Notes: a model not told the origin generated them from the sequence alone. Counted from the stretch's first letter, positions 25,588 through 39,764 are shown. The stretch is 64,000 nucleotides of DNA from Phalacrocorax aristotelis (GCF_949628215.1 NC_134280.1:54710621-54774620); one strand, 5' to 3'. A program made the numbers and translations.

Positions 25588-26111
25588 CTTTTTATGACTT
25601 TCAGCAGAAGATCGTAATTTCTAAACATACACATTTTGTGACAAAAATAACAGGAAAAACAACAAATATGTTTAGGAACCTGGTTATTTTGCTTTATTGT
25701 GTGAGGGACATCCTTATCATTTTCCCATATTACTCTGTAACAAATGAGGGAAAGTTCTCTTTTCAATCAGTACCTAACTTCGATTCTACTATCTTTATCA
25801 TGATCATTGACATCCCAGGGTGGCCTTAGGGAAGAACAGCACAAAGGGCTGCTTCTTGTGCCTTGCAAAACTTAGAAAATGCCTGGGTTCAAATCTTCAG
25901 GCCCTAGGGAAGTGAGGAGCTTTGGGGCTTGCTATTTCCCACAGGTCCCTCTTTTTCTGCTGAGCTGAACAGCTAAAGGAGGTCAGTCATCTCCCCATAC
26001 AAGAAACGGAACTAAATTAACTGAATCAAAACACACTGAAGATTTTGAGTGTCGCCAAAGACTTTCACAAAGTACAGGATTCTTATATTAAACACATGAA
26101 GGAATATATGA

Positions 26112-26492
<381 letters not shown>

Positions 26493-26727
26493 GTGCTAAA
26501 TTCATCATTTCATAGCAGAATAATCACTGGTAGATATGTTGGGTTACAGACACTAATTCAGACTTTCTTTCAAAAAACCTTGCAGTGGGACAGACTTGGA
26601 GTTATCAAATCAAGTGATTCAATACAGTTTAGTTTTACTGTAATCTACACTGATTTACACTGTGACAGGCTATGACCCTCTAAATAATAGCCCTCCATGT
26701 CACTCTGGTCAGCTGCTCACACTGCAG

Positions 26728-27035
26728 ACAAACTAAAACCCCCACAGGGGAAAGCAGAGTTCCTGTAACACATGGGGAAAATGTAAAATGAGATGGAAAG
26801 CACCCAAAGGCAATGGAGGAAAGCAGGTGACTCAATTCATCAGCAAGAGGAGGATGGCTGGAGAAAAAAATGTGGATCAAAGTAGCGGTGGTGGAGAGCA
26901 GCTACACCACATTTGCTACAGAGAAGGTGGAGGAAGGGAAAGCCTATTAATTCAGAATACATGACATCAGCTCTGAGGGCTTCATCAAGCCCCTGTAAAC
27001 AGAAGAAACATTTGCTGGAGAACCTATTAGCCAGC
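26728..27035 (+). pseudogene. IGSF22: IGSF22 relic Fn3 exon (first of three)
   Basis: After TCACACTGCAG the frames give KPPQGKAEFL, then VKMRWKAPKGNGGKQVTQFI with SKRRMAGE. After a shift near 26865 they give WIKVAVVESSYTTFATEKVE, EGKAY-stop-FRIHDISSEG and FIKPL-stop-TEETFAGEP. This is a whole fibronectin-III domain, with the tryptophan of strand B and the Y-F-R and N-x-G region. TAA codons at 26948-26950 and 26996-26998 interrupt it, and at least two frameshifts are needed. No donor was identified at the end. Confidence 0.83.
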
Positions 27036-27649
27036 CAGTTTTAATGTGGCTTCACAGTCCCACTTCCCATTGGTTTTATCCTCTTCCTCCTTGCCAGTCC
27101 CCAAAAGAACACTGTCCCCTGTGCTTCAGAGGAAAAATTCCAAGAACAGAGCTTAGAAGCTGCTTTGTGCTTAGGCTGATAGCCAGGATCAAACAAATAC
27201 CCAGGTCCTTTCACTGCAAGTGTTTGCAGACTCAGAAACCCCTCAACATGGACTGTTCTAGTATCAGTTATGTAACCTTAGTGGGATACAGCTGAAATGA
27301 AAAGTGGCTTTCTCTGGAAAATATTGTGGGGGAGGAGGGAAGATGATTTAAAAGGGAAATGCTTAAAAACATTTTGTTTTGCAGCCAAAAATGAAAATAT
27401 GTCAGCCAAAAATAACTTGGTTAGAAAACACTGCTGAACTATCTTCCCAGAGTTTAGTTCGGGTACCCCTTGTTCCCATTTTTCCTTTAGGGACTGGGAT
27501 CCCCAGTGAAAGGGGATTTGCACTCTCCTTTCCCCAAGACCAGAGTGTATCACAGAAGATACAGTGCAAACATCAAGTCTGGCCTAGTGAAACATTTCAG
27601 GAAGAAAACTACCAAACTTCCTCATACAAAGATTAGATGTGCCAATCAG

Positions 27650-29583
27650 GATTGAGGCCCTGCTGGACTTGCTATTCACAAACCGAGAAAACCTGCTTTG
27701 TAATATCTCTGTTAGTGATAGCCTTGGCTGCAGTGACCAGAATATTGTGGAGCTCAGGATCCTGCTGAGCGTGCTGAAGGTCAGCTCTAAGACAGGGGTT
27801 CTGGATTTTAGAAGAGCAAACTTGAGTTCACTCAGGGCTCAGTTGGGAGGGATTCCATGGGATGCTCCCATGGAAGACAAAGGAGCTAGTGAGTGCTGGG
27901 AGTTCTTCAAGAACTCTCTATTGGAAGCACAAAGCCAGTTTATCCCCTATAAAGGCAAGGGAAGTAAGCAGAGCAAGAGGCCCCCTTGGCTCAACCACGA
28001 CCTCCTGGGTCTACTCAAATCCAAAAGGGAAGCATATCAGAGATGGAGAAGTGAAGGATTATCCATCGAGAGCTACAAGGGCATTGCCAGAGTGTGCAGA
28101 GACGCAATTAGAAAAGCAAAAGCCTAGCTCGAATTGAAACTGGCCATAGATGTCAAAAATAACAAGAAAGGTTTCTTCAGGTATGTCAACCACAAGCAGA
28201 AAAGGAAGGAAAACATAGGCCCACTGTTAAACGGAAAAGAAGAGTCAATCACCAATGATGCTGAAAAGGCAGAGGTCCTCAACACCTTCTTCACCTCTGT
28301 CTTTACCAACACTGTTGGGTCCCAGGCTTTGGGAACGAAATTGCTGATTGATCCAAACGCCAACCCACCATCAGTGAAGGAAGAGTTAGTACATGAATTA
28401 CTACAGGAGCTTGACCCCTACAAACCAATGGGCCCTGACGCCATCCACCCGAGGGTGTTGAGAGAGCTGGCTGACATCACCGCAAGGCCACTCTTCGTAA
28501 TCTTCGAGAAGTCCTGGAGAACGGGGGATGCCCCAGAGGACTGGAGGAAGGCAAATGTTACCCCTATCTACAAGAAAGGCTTGAGGCAGGATCTGGGTAA
28601 TTATAGGTCCATCAGCCTTACTTCCATCCCTGGCAAAGTTATGGAATGAATCCTCCTGGGGGCCCTCTCAAGTCAAATGAAGCACGTGATTGGGAAAAGC
28701 CAACATGGCTTCACTAAGGGCAGATTGTGCTTGACAAACCTGGTGGGCTTCTATGACAAAGTGACTTGCCTGGTTGACATGGGGTGGGCGGTGGACATTG
28801 TCTACCTGGACTTTTCCAAGGCCTTTGATATGGTCCCCCACAGTCTCCGCCTGGAGAAATTAATGCGTTATGGCCTAGGCAAGTGGTCTGTGCAGTGGGT
28901 GGGGAACTGGCTGACAGGCCGCACCCAAAGGATGGTGATAAATAGCTTCTTTTCCAAGTGGCAACCTGTCACAAGTGGAGCGCCCCAGGGATCAATACTG
29001 GGCCCAATGTTATTCAACATCTTTATAAGTGATCTGGATAACGGCATCAAGTGTAGCCTGATGAATTTTGCTGATGACACCAAGTTGAGTGGGGAAGTAG
29101 ACACTCCAGAAGGGAGAGCTGCTCTGCAGGGAGATCTGCATAGTCTGGAAGAGTGGGCCAGCAAGAACCTTATGAAGTTCAACAAGGATAAGTGTAAGGT
29201 CATGCACCTGGGAACACATAATCTGGGAGTGCAGCAGAGACTGGGATCCACCTGGCTGGAGGGCAGCTCTGTGGAAAGGGACCTGGGGGTCCTGGTGGAC
29301 TTTTTTACACGGAGTCACATGGAGAGGACAAGGGGGAATGGACACAAGTTGCTCTTGGGGAGATTCCGATTGGACATCAGAGGAAAATTTTTCACAGTGA
29401 GGACAGTCAACCATTGGAATAATCTCCCCAGGGAAGTGGTTGGCTCGGCCACGTTGTACACTTTCAAGAGTCATCTGGACAGGATGCTGGGCCATCTTGT
29501 CTAGACTGTGCTCTTCCTAGAAAGGTTGGACTAGATGATCCCTGAGGTCCCTTCCAACCTGTGATTCTGTGATCCTGTGAAAC
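27650..29583 (+). mobile_element. CR1 LINE copy A, partial ORF2 with internal deletion
   Basis: A long 5'-truncated CR1 lies in an IGSF22 intron. ORF2 begins at the end of the endonuclease region (ALLDLLFTNRENLL) and runs through the linker into the reverse transcriptase. The RT includes DFSKAFDMVPH, TSGAPQGSILGP and the catalytic box FADD (about 29067-29078). Breaks are TAG at 28125-28127 after IRKAKA and TGA at 28647-28649 after GKVME. Relative to copy B it lacks about 366 bases after LGVLVD (junction near 29299), in frame. It ends with the CR1 3' UTR TTGGACTAGATGATCC and a GTGATTCT-type 8-base tail repeat. It cannot make a full enzyme. Its similarity to copy B indicates a young subfamily. 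Confidence 0.95.
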
Positions 29584-29924
29584 TGAAGTAATGTATATCA
29601 ATTCTCACCTAAAACTTTGCATTGTCCGAACTTCCTATGGAATAGGGAAGGCATTTCTGAGCCACTCTGTAATGCATCGCAGAAAGAGCTCATTTTCAGA
29701 ATAAGCGCAAGAATGAAATCTTTCAACATTGGAAATAACAAAGGGAAGTAGATTGCAAATAAAGAGTCTTTAGAAAAAGGTTGTGGCCATGAATAAACCT
29801 TAACATAGAAGTTACCCTCCTTGATTTCTTGCTGTACATGAATGCATACATATTTATACACATGCACGTAACACATACACACAATTTGGAGTCAATGAAT
29901 TCTGACTGTAGTGTGCTAATTTGA

Positions 29925-30146
<222 letters not shown>

Positions 30147-31201
30147 TAGATAAGCTTTGAATGCAAAGCTGAGTATTGATTGATCCAGGAAAATGTCATC
30201 ATGGCATCTAGCAAGATATACATTTTGACATATGCTGTTCAAAGCAAGATTTTCAGCCCTTGTATAGAAGTGTCTTGACACTCACAAGCAACGATGAGAG
30301 GGCAGAACACTCAGCACCTCTGAAAGTCACACCTATGAATTTGGGTACCTAATTTCAAGCATCTATATTTTACATTTCTCCCTACCTAAATTTGACTGTT
30401 TTTCCCTGATTTAGACCACAACTGAATTAAACAAGTGACTGATTTGTTGTATCCATCAGATAACAACCATATGATCCATGCTTAGCACAGCTTGTATAAC
30501 ACATGGGAGGGTTCCTATCCGCAGCAAGCGTCTGACTAACGAGACTTTTGTTTTTCCTTTTCTGTTAATATTTTGGTTCTTTCTTGGATTCTTTCCTCTC
30601 TATCATTCAAAATGTTGGACTTTCATATTAAGTTACAATCAATCAGACTATCCAGAAATATCCTCCTTAAAGCACCATTATTCCTCATGGTAAATAATGG
30701 AAACACTTTTGAAGGCAAATTATGCAATTACTCAGGTTGCGTTTGGGTTTTTTTTTCAAAATTGACCTTGCGTGAAGGCTAGATTGTGAAAGGCTTGGCC
30801 ACGCTATTGAATTTGTTACATCATGGGCAATCCCACTGAAGTCAGTGGAGCAAGACATGAAGATATTTTCCCCCAGTATCTGTGATCACACCAGGCTATA
30901 GACCATAATCCAGTGGAAAGCAAATTATGCATTTTTCCTCTTATAATATGCAACAAAATTCCATCTCCTCCTTGGAGAGAGAGATATGAAAATAGAGCAG
31001 ACCACTAGAGAAGTGAAGGTTAGACCTAGTTTAGGGGCTCCCTGAACCCTGAAATTTATCTTGTTCTCCAGCAGTCTGTGAGCTGAAATTTCTTCTTGGT
31101 TTATCTTAATCCAAAAGCAATTAAAAAAAAATTAGTGACCACTTGGGAACACTTTTATGGGTGATTAGAGAGTTGTGTAATCGCAACATGTGTGTCTCTA
31201 G

Positions 31202-31326
31202 GTACCAGATTCAAAGTGGATTGTTTTCTGGAGGATACAGAATGAGTTCTGTGTGATAGCTGTGAACCTTGCAGGCCCTGGACTTCTCAGCATGCGCTCA
31301 ACCTCTCATTGCAAAGGATTCCATCA
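31202..31326 (+). pseudogene. IGSF22: IGSF22 relic: second half of second Fn3
   Basis: Acceptor TGTGTCTCTAG opens the segment. It reads RFKVDCFLEDTE and then, in another frame, EFCVIAVNLAGPGLLS with MRSTSHCKG. The expected DTEYEF is broken by loss of two bases (GAATGAG in place of a GAATATGAG-like sequence), which puts a TGA into the original frame. The remainder fits the Fn3 end V.AVN.AG.G. The donor CA|GTATGT begins at 31327. It pairs with the half-domain at 29940. Confidence 0.83.
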
Positions 31327-33190
31327 GTATGTTTCTTTCACTGTTTAATGTCTAGTTTTCCTAAACATGTATGTGATGATCAGATCTATGCATTTATAAC
31401 TGAAATCTGAGGGAATGTGGCAAATTCCAGCCTGGCTCAATATGATGGACTGCACTGTGTTTACAGCTTAACTAAAGATTAAGGAAGGCCTGAATACTGT
31501 TGGCTATAAACATAATTATATTGTAAGTGCCTGAAAGTGTTATATTATTCACTTAAAATGTGTAACCATTAAGATAAGGACACAGTAAGAGATTCCCACC
31601 TGGGGGAAATTGAGTATATGTAAACAGCAGAGATCAACATGATTGTAACTTAATAAGGAAGTCGTATTTCACTTCAAGGTGCTCTAAGGTGTAGATACCT
31701 TTAGTGCTTAATGTTCATGTATAGGTTGCCAAAGGCCCTAATGTATGACAAAGAAAATAATCTCTCATACATGTTACTATGCTCCTTTATCAGTCCCCCA
31801 TCAACCCTTTTAAAAGAAAACTCTTGCGGAATGCATGGAAGTTGCCTACATTCTTTTATTTTAATACTAGATTTTTAGTAGAAAGAATCTGTGCCTAATT
31901 CTTGACTGATCAAAATCACGGACAAACTCCAAAGGATTACAGTAGCCTCAGAAATGCTGAAATGGGCAGATTTTATTTTGTGCCAGTTATAGAGAATTCT
32001 TACTTTATATGACCATATAACTAAAGTGTTTTAAAAACAAAAGGCTGTCAGAGGCCTTCAATAAATAGCTTAAACTGTTGATGGAATCTTGTAATAGATA
32101 CAGGAGTGGGCCTTAGTAGGTGCCCATAATTCAGGAAAAAAACTGGCCAAGTGTGGAAGCCCATATAGCTAAAAAATGACAGAATTCTGTGTAGTAGACG
32201 AGAGCCTTGAGGTTAAATAGTTACTCAGATGGGAAAGCATTCAGGTCCCTTTACATCAGAAGACAACACAAAAACAATTTAAAGCCTGAAGCTATGATTC
32301 TTCTCCTATTTGAAGACTTGCATTATTTCCCATTAGGCCTAGGAGAATAAGTACTGCCCATATGTACCACATTCCTTATGACCCTGTGTGTTCTTAGGAG
32401 TGTTCTGTACAAAAGCCACTAGCACCAGTTTGTCATGGCATGCTGCACTGGTTGATTTTTTTGGGTTGGGGAGGGCAGGGGGAGGTCATTGCATTTTAGC
32501 TGAGACTTTCAGAGTAGAATGTGGATTCAGATACACAACTCCCTATTCCTTAGATTAAAAACATATGCAGATTTTTTTAATCTCCCATCTTTTGCTCTTC
32601 TTACATATTAAGGAGATCTAACTAGACCACTGCAAGGCGGACTAAAGAGCAAAAAGCAAGATCTGTATTTTCAAAAATTACTATTAATTAGGGGTACTGT
32701 AATCTTTGGCAAATAAAATTGAAGAACATTAACAGGATCTTGCAAGTCAGGAAGCAACTTCACTAATTGAAGCAGCCCAGATAGCACCTGTCCACTTTAC
32801 ATAGGACTGTAAGAGGGATTTATTAAACAAGAAGAGACACCAGGCACTCAAAGCCATACCAGACAGGTTGTAGGAAATGTACTGCTGAGCTCACAAGTCA
32901 GCTAGGAAGAGACAGAAGCAAACCTTTAATGCTAGACACCTGTCCCAATCACATGTAGAGAATGAGTAGTGGTCAAGTGCTCACAGAAGGTACCTTTCCA
33001 AGCTGAATTCAGATGGTCCCATGTCAAACGTTGTGAGGATTTTTCTTAAATGGCCAACTTTAGAACAGGGTCTACATGTATGCGCTGTTTTAGGAACGAC
33101 ATTGTTTTGTTGGACAGAATTTGCTCTGTGTTCACTAAGGCTGCTTTTACTCTAAAACCTTGCAAGTTCAGCATCTTGAAATAGGAATAG

Positions 33191-33545
<355 letters not shown>

Positions 33546-35088
33546 GTAAGACATGCAGTATCTGTCCAGCTGAAACTCCCATCTATCAGCTGATACTTTC
33601 TTGTGTTTTTAAAATATCCCTCATTTTGTAGAGCATTATCAAATTCATCTTGCACAAAGGACTATTTTGCATCACAGCTCTGCTTCTTTTTGCTGAGTTT
33701 TCAGAGGTGCCAAGAAGAGACGGAGAACAGCACGAGCCGTGCAATCCTTGAGCCAACTTAAAATCATTCTGCCATGCTTCTTGCTGAGCTGTCCCTGAAT
33801 GAGTATGTCAGGTATAATGGCAGTTGTTTCTTCCACCATCTGACCTCTCACATCACATCTCACATGTGACTACAGAGGTCACTGTTGGAAGCTTATCTCA
33901 TTCCTGTTATGATACTGTAGTCTGAGTATGGATTAGGAGAGTAGGTACTACAGCAAATAAACCATCATGTTTGAAATGTCAGTTTGTTGTAAATACAGTG
34001 GTACTGAGACAGGATTATAATTCTCTCAGGTGCTCAGTTTGAATGGGATGAACAGTCAGGTGCCAGCATGCTAAAGTTGAAATAGTATCGTCAGATATGA
34101 TGCTTCAAAGACACTAATTGTGTCTTGAGAAGGAAGGTATCGTAACCTGCCATGAAATCCTCAGATACTTACTATTTGAGGTAGCAAAGTATTTAATTCT
34201 TTATTGTTTAGGACTTATGGCTGCTTACTGGTTAATGAGGACATTCAGTTTTTATGTCTAACATACTCCCAGGTAAAAAAGCATGGTGCTGACTGCCCTC
34301 AGTAGCACTAATGCCAGCAAGAAAAGATGGATGATTAATGAGTCATGTTATATAGCACTGTTTCCTAATCAAGCAGAAAGACATTCAGGCTTGATGAGGA
34401 TGCCTCAGAAGGCAATATCCAGGTGACTGATACAAAAAATGGTTGTTTCTCTTCTCAGTGTCCACTTTGGAGATACACAACAAGTCTGTGCAGCATGGCT
34501 TTGTTACCACATCTCCAGATAGAGAAACATCACAAAATCCCAGAGAGACTGCAGGCTCCAGACAAACTTGTCTGGTGCAGAATGACAACATGCAGTACTG
34601 TACTGAAGAGTATGAGAAGTTCAATAAGAAACAGACATTATACAAAATTGTTTGTGGCAGAAGGTGGACAGTAAAATCATCTAATGAGGTGCCTCATTTC
34701 ATGAGAGGTGCCGTCCCGTCTCAGGAGATGTTGCTGCTTATTTTCCTTTGTTCTCATTCACTTTTTACATTAACTATTTTTAAATGGTCCTGTTCACCTG
34801 CCTCACCTGAAATTGTCCTGAATAGGTTCGTGTCACTAAACTGTTGATTGCTGAGACATCAATGTTTCTCTTCTGGTGGTGCAGTTGTTAGGAAAAGGGC
34901 TGGCAACATTGCAACCCTTACAATAACTGCCTTCTGCAGAAACAGTTCGAAGGTCTCTTCTTCCAGTCTCCAGGCATGACTCAAAAGACTGAAGACTGGC
35001 TTTACTTTTCTGTGCCATCTCTCACTATTTTAATTTTTTAATTTTTCTCTCTCTGACTGTTTTTCTTTTATCCCCCCCTGCCCCATAG

Positions 35089-35167
35089 GTTTGATCTGAT
35101 TGTGAGGCTGAAGGGCCACATGGTGGTTTGTGCTGGGACAGCACCATGCATTCATACATCTTTCCCT
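35089..35167 (+). pseudogene. IGSF22: IGSF22 relic: first part of C8-type Ig domain
   Basis: After acceptor CTGCCCCATAG the reading is FDLIVRLKGHMVVCAGTAPC followed by IHTSFP, up to a donor CCT|GTGAGC at 35168. The pattern FDL..RLK.HMVV.AGTA.CI is the opening of the Ig domain that follows the Fn3 block in this family. It ends in phase 0, compatible with the exon at 36185 (GSPPPPGMWQKEG). This part has no stop in its own frame. Confidence 0.85.
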
Positions 35168-36184
35168 GTGAGCTTCTGTCTTGTGTCCTGTCAGAGGAGA
35201 AATCCTGCAATTACAGTTTTCTTGGGCATCGGGTGAAATACAGCTGCAGGGCTATGGAGGCTGTAGTTGTCCTTTGGCCTTTATCACATGAGCTGTCATT
35301 TTGATTTAAAAGAAGGTGACTGTTGGAGAAAACTCATGCAGTGCTTTAGGTTCATGAAGTCCTGCATAACTGCTTGCTATTTTTATGGCTAGTCTTTTTA
35401 TAAGCCTCCCTGTGGTAGTAAGGGTAGAAGGACTTCTGTGCGTGCAAGTTTGTCAGCTGCACAATCCAGCCCTCTGCAGCTGGACCAACAATGTTCAGCA
35501 AACCATAAAACATTGGGGAGGCTCTCTGATTCATCACAAGGAGCAAAATTTTTTCAAGCATGCAACTGTAGTTGTGCTAACTGTAGTAAAATCATTCTTG
35601 ATTAAACCATGGGTGACCTAAGGGAGTAATCGGGTTGTAACAACAACACTTGAGGTCTCAACACTGTCCTTTCTGAGGTACAGTTTCTATTAACATGGAT
35701 GTTGAGCTTATTTCTGTAGAGGCTAAGGGCAATTTCTGTGCTTTCATTTTTATTAAGCCTAGACTACTGAACAAAATGGGGCCCTACAGCACCTTGCAGC
35801 ATCAGCCCCAGTGTAAGAATGTATTTCAGTCTAAATTGTACAAGTTTATCTGTATCACACCAGCTGTTTTCCCTCAGCTTTCAAGATGATCAAACTAATG
35901 AACTGTAGCATAAGGTTTATGTGGCATCTTCCAAGCCAAGCTCTACGCATTTTGCTGGGGACAAAGCCTGCCATTGCCTTTACAGTGATGCCATGAAAAG
36001 CCGAAATCAGGACTGAAAAAATCTCTAGGATTGTTGTCCTTGGAACACTTTTCTATCAGGTAGATTGTGTACAAGTGGCTCCTGTAGACACAGATATCCC
36101 TTTTGTGCTCAAAGATGTGGTTTGTTTCTGTTGCCACCCAAGTCAGGAAGCAGAATGTTATAGCTGCACATTTGTCTTGGCCAG

Positions 36185-36360
36185 GGCTCACCACCACCAC
36201 CAGGGATGTGGCAAAAAGAAGGAATGTCAACAAGAGGGAGGACAAGAATTATTCCCAGTCCTTGTCCACAGCACCAAGCGATTTGTTCCTGACCTGTACC
36301 AGATTATCCTCAAGAATAGTTGCAGAGAAGCCCTTTACAATGTTCAAATGCAAGTTGCAG
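36185..36360 (+). pseudogene. IGSF22: IGSF22 relic: second part of C8-type Ig domain
   Basis: After GTCTTGGCCAG the reading is GSPPPPGMWQKEGMSTRGRT. A frameshift between about 36220 and 36260 then leads to LVHSTKRFVPDLYQIILKNS with CREALYNVQMQVA, ending at donor TTGCAG|GTAGAG. MWQKEG is the tryptophan strand. VPDLYQIILKNSCREA is the D..Y.I...N..G/A strand F-G region. A frame that happens to stay open through this region is not the product of one intact exon. Confidence 0.85.
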
Positions 36361-36488
36361 GTAGAGTATGGAGCAAACTTGAGCATCTCAGTCACCTCTG
36401 GGTATCAATGGGAGGCATTCCTCTGCTGACGGATATTTCACACAATTTCTGCATCAATACTACAGTTGGGAAGGTTGTCTTTTTCTTG

Positions 36489-36513
36489 AAAAACAAACAA
36501 ACAAACAAACAAA
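36489..36513. repeat. (CAAA)n microsatellite
   Basis: Tandem CAAA units following the damaged IGSF22 exon. Confidence 0.9.
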
Positions 36514-37068
36514 TTAACCCAATCATACACATCCCTTATCCATGCCACAGGAGTGATCCAAAATGTTGTTTCCACTCAAGGGGAAAAAGACTCCCTGGTC
36601 AGAAAGGATTTTCCTACCTCTTGCCACTGTGTTTCCAAAGTCCCACCTTCACAGTAGCTCAAAGCCAGTTAGCTGAGCCAAGCAGGAGAGGAGCATCATT
36701 CAGAGCTAAGAGATAAGGAAGGTACTGCTCAGGCTTTTCTCACTCTGTCCAATGTGGAGGGAAAGGGCGAAGCAGTTATTTCTCTAGACATCTCCAAATG
36801 CAGCCTTGTTTTTCGTGCCATTATTTGATCAGGCAAATCCCCATCACAGCACTAACACAAGAGTGTCTGTCCCCTCAGCAGTGTGGTGACATCATTTTCA
36901 TTGCAAGTGGGTTTATGACAGCCAAGTGGAGGCAGGCTGACTTGCTACTTAGAGAGACTCCTGTTACTATAATGATCTGTTGGGGGTTAGGGATCTTTGC
37001 AGTGTATTTCATACTTACCATCTTTTCAGAGAGTACTTTTTAAAATCAACAGCTGTATTTTTACATGA

Positions 37069-37688
37069 GAAGGTGTCATGGTTTTAGCTGGGGTAGAGTC
37101 AATTTTCTTCACTCTAGCTGGTATAGTGCTGTGCTTTGAACTTAGCATGAAAAAAATGTTGAGATAACACACAGATGTTTGGGCTGTTGCTGGGTAGCGC
37201 TTGTACTAGTCAAGGACTTTTCTAGCTTCCCAGGCTCTGCCGGGTGCACAAGAAGCCGGGAGGGGAGGGGGCACAGCTAAGAGAGCTGATTCAAACTGAC
37301 CAAAGGGATATTCCATATCATGTAACATCATGTCCAGTATGTTAACTGGGAGGAGCTGGCCAGGGGAGGGAGGCAGAAATCGTGGCTCGGAGACGGGCAG
37401 CGTCGGTCAGCAGGTGGTGAGTGGTTGTATCGTTCGTGTTTCTGTGGTTTTTCTTCCTTTTTTTTTTCTTTCCCTTCCTTTTCCATTTTATTATGTTAAC
37501 ATTATTGTCATTATTATCATAATCATTATTATAATTATTATTTTATTGTAATTATTAAACTGTGCTTATCTCAACCCACAAGTGTTTTGCTCTTCCGATT
37601 CTCTTCCCCATCCCACAGGGGTGGGGGGGAGTGAGCGAGCGGCTGCGTGGTGTTTAGTTGCCAGCTGAGGCTGAACCACGACAGAAGG
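37069..37688 (+). mobile_element. Solo LTR, ERVL-type, with 5-base target duplication
   Basis: The LTR proper is 37074-37683. It starts TGTCATGGTTTTAGCTGG and ends GAACCACGACA. The ends TGTCATGG and CCACGACA form an imperfect inverted repeat. Flanking GAAGG at 37069-37073 and GAAGG at 37684-37688 form a perfect 5-base target-site duplication, the length usual for class III (ERVL-like) elements. ATTAAA at 37554-37559 after a T- and AT-rich stretch is the likely polyadenylation signal of the R region. No gag, pol or env and no second LTR are present, so it is a solo LTR left by recombination. It lies in an intron of the IGSF22 relic. Confidence 0.9.
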
Positions 37689-37908
37689 GAATTACAGGCA
37701 TAAGGCAAATTGGTCCTCAGGTTGCTCAGGGTAGAAGAAATCAAGGAAACTAGTGCTTTCACAGACACGCAGGGACTTTGGGTGGGAGGAGCTCAGTGAA
37801 AAGTTTTGCCCCAGAAAAGGACAGCGGGAGGGTCCCAAACAGAAGAAATCAATACTTAAATGTGCTAATTAATTCTTAGATTTCCCCTGACCACCCACTA
37901 ATCTGCAG

Positions 37909-38149
37909 CTGGTTAAAGAAGTCACAAACACTGTGGCCCTAAATCATAGCTCAGATGTAGAAGATGACTAGCAGACTTATTATGATGTCCTGAAATGCAA
38001 TGTCAGTACTGCTATGTCGTTCACAGCCGCAGAGGAGGTCTACAGCAAAAGTACACTGTCACAGGCCTGCTCCCGGGGAGGAAATACTTCTTCTGAGTCA
38101 TTGTCTGCAATTCACAGGAGCAGTGGTACCCCTCCAAAGACAGAGAGAG
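37909..38149 (+). pseudogene. IGSF22: IGSF22 relic Fn3 exon (C9-type)
   Basis: Acceptor CTAATCTGCAG precedes LVKEVTNTVALNHSSDVEDD, a stop, QTYYDVLKCNVSTAMSFTAA and EEVYSK. A shifted frame continues YTVTGLLPGRKYFF, a stop, then VIVCNSQEQWYPSKDRE, up to donor GAGAG|GTAAGC. The stops are TAG 37969-37971 and TGA 38094-38096. The two residues expected between NTVAL and NHSSDV, including the strand-B tryptophan, appear to be deleted. YTVTGLLPGRKY is a typical Fn3 segment. The exon is clearly dead but its splice borders look good. Confidence 0.9.
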
Positions 38150-39764
38150 GTAAGCATAAAAATTCATGACAGCACTGGGGGGAGATGGGTTGCCTTGTAC
38201 ACAAGACTCAGGACTAAGCTCAGGCTCCCTCTGTGGCCTTGGGTATATCACTAACCTATTCTTAACCTTTGGTCCCCAGCTGGGGAATAGACACAAGAAT
38301 ACCTTCTGTTCTATCCCATCCATTTGTTGGCAATCTCTTCAGGACCAGGCTTCCTTTTAGTACGTGTGTGTAGCACATTACATACCGGTTCATACAGATG
38401 CTGTTTAAATTAAAATTCAAGACAGTAGGGGCCATCCACGTGCAGGGAGGTTGATATTACCATGTCTTGACATAACAGAAGATTGGAATTACAAGTCATT
38501 TGGCTTGTAGCATATTTCCAGTCTGACTAGGATTTGTTTCCTAAATGAAAAACAAACAAATATGTCACATGTAGGAGGCTGTGACAGTCTTTCTGGGCCA
38601 GAAGCTACAAGAAGTCCCTAAAGCACATTAAATTAAACACTCAGAAGTCATCCCCTCAGCTAAATGCCTTCTCCTTTGTTCAGTCACTCCCTGCTTAGGC
38701 CTAATCACTGGATGTCTCATTAGCCATACTCCCAAACAAAACTGAACATGCCCCACCCAGTTCATCAGATCAAAATGGTAAGTGATCCTTCTGCCCAGTC
38801 TGGGGCAAAGCAGGATGCAGTTACTCTGAATAGTGAGATCCAAGCCAAATTTTTCTGCTTGGCCTATTGTTGTATTAATATATAATTTGTTTTCTATTAC
38901 CACACTATGCATATATTTTTTCAGAAGCCTATCCACATGCTGCTACAAGTCTTCTAATCCCATTAAGAGTAATGGGCAATCCATCAAAATAACAGAATAA
39001 ATAGTACACTGAAATGAGTAATCAGGTGTCAAATTGTGGGGGTTTTTGACAATCAGCCTTCCTTGGTCAATATAACTAGACCATAGGTATGTTACTTTGT
39101 CTACATGCGCTGCTGAGAAAGAGCACTTCCACTTAATGTAGCTGCAGTTGTGTTCTTGTACGGAAGTACTCTAGGCCTGGATTTTACGGAGTCTGAAATA
39201 ACTTCAGTAAACTCTGTGTATGTAGGCAAATACAGAAGAGTAGTAAATGGAGGAACGCGAGGTTGGTTGTTCCTTGCAGTGCATTCCCTTGAACATTCCT
39301 TTGATAACAGCCTACCTGTCTTCAGACAGGACAGCAGGACACATGCAGATGTGAACTGATTTCCTATTCTTCATTAAAAATAGCAAGTCACAAGGTTTAT
39401 CTGCACAAACCTAAGAGATGGTAGAAAAACTCTGAAGTTTAAGGAAGAGATAAGCTGTTTTCTGAAAATGAGGTCTCATAAGAGAATTTTGCCATACCAT
39501 GATACATTTGGGATCCAAGGGATTTACCTGATGGGACCCCATGCCAATGCAAAATGAGATAATAAAGACTTCAAGAAATATATTTAAATACAGGCTGAAA
39601 ATGGAAGATTTGCAGTGGACACTGGCAATTAAATTGCACATGCGGTTCCCCTTGGTTCCCCCAGAGCATTCCGTAGACTATTAATGCCTCAGAGCAATAC
39701 CAGCAGAGCAATATCCCTTCCTTTACAAGATCACCTGCTTTGGTTTATAATTGGGTGTAATTTA

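Noticed and set aside
29010..29495. Antisense open frames in the CR1 copies (also 61151-61687)
   Set aside because: They are shadows of ORF2 on the opposite strand, present in both copies only because the copies are nearly identical.
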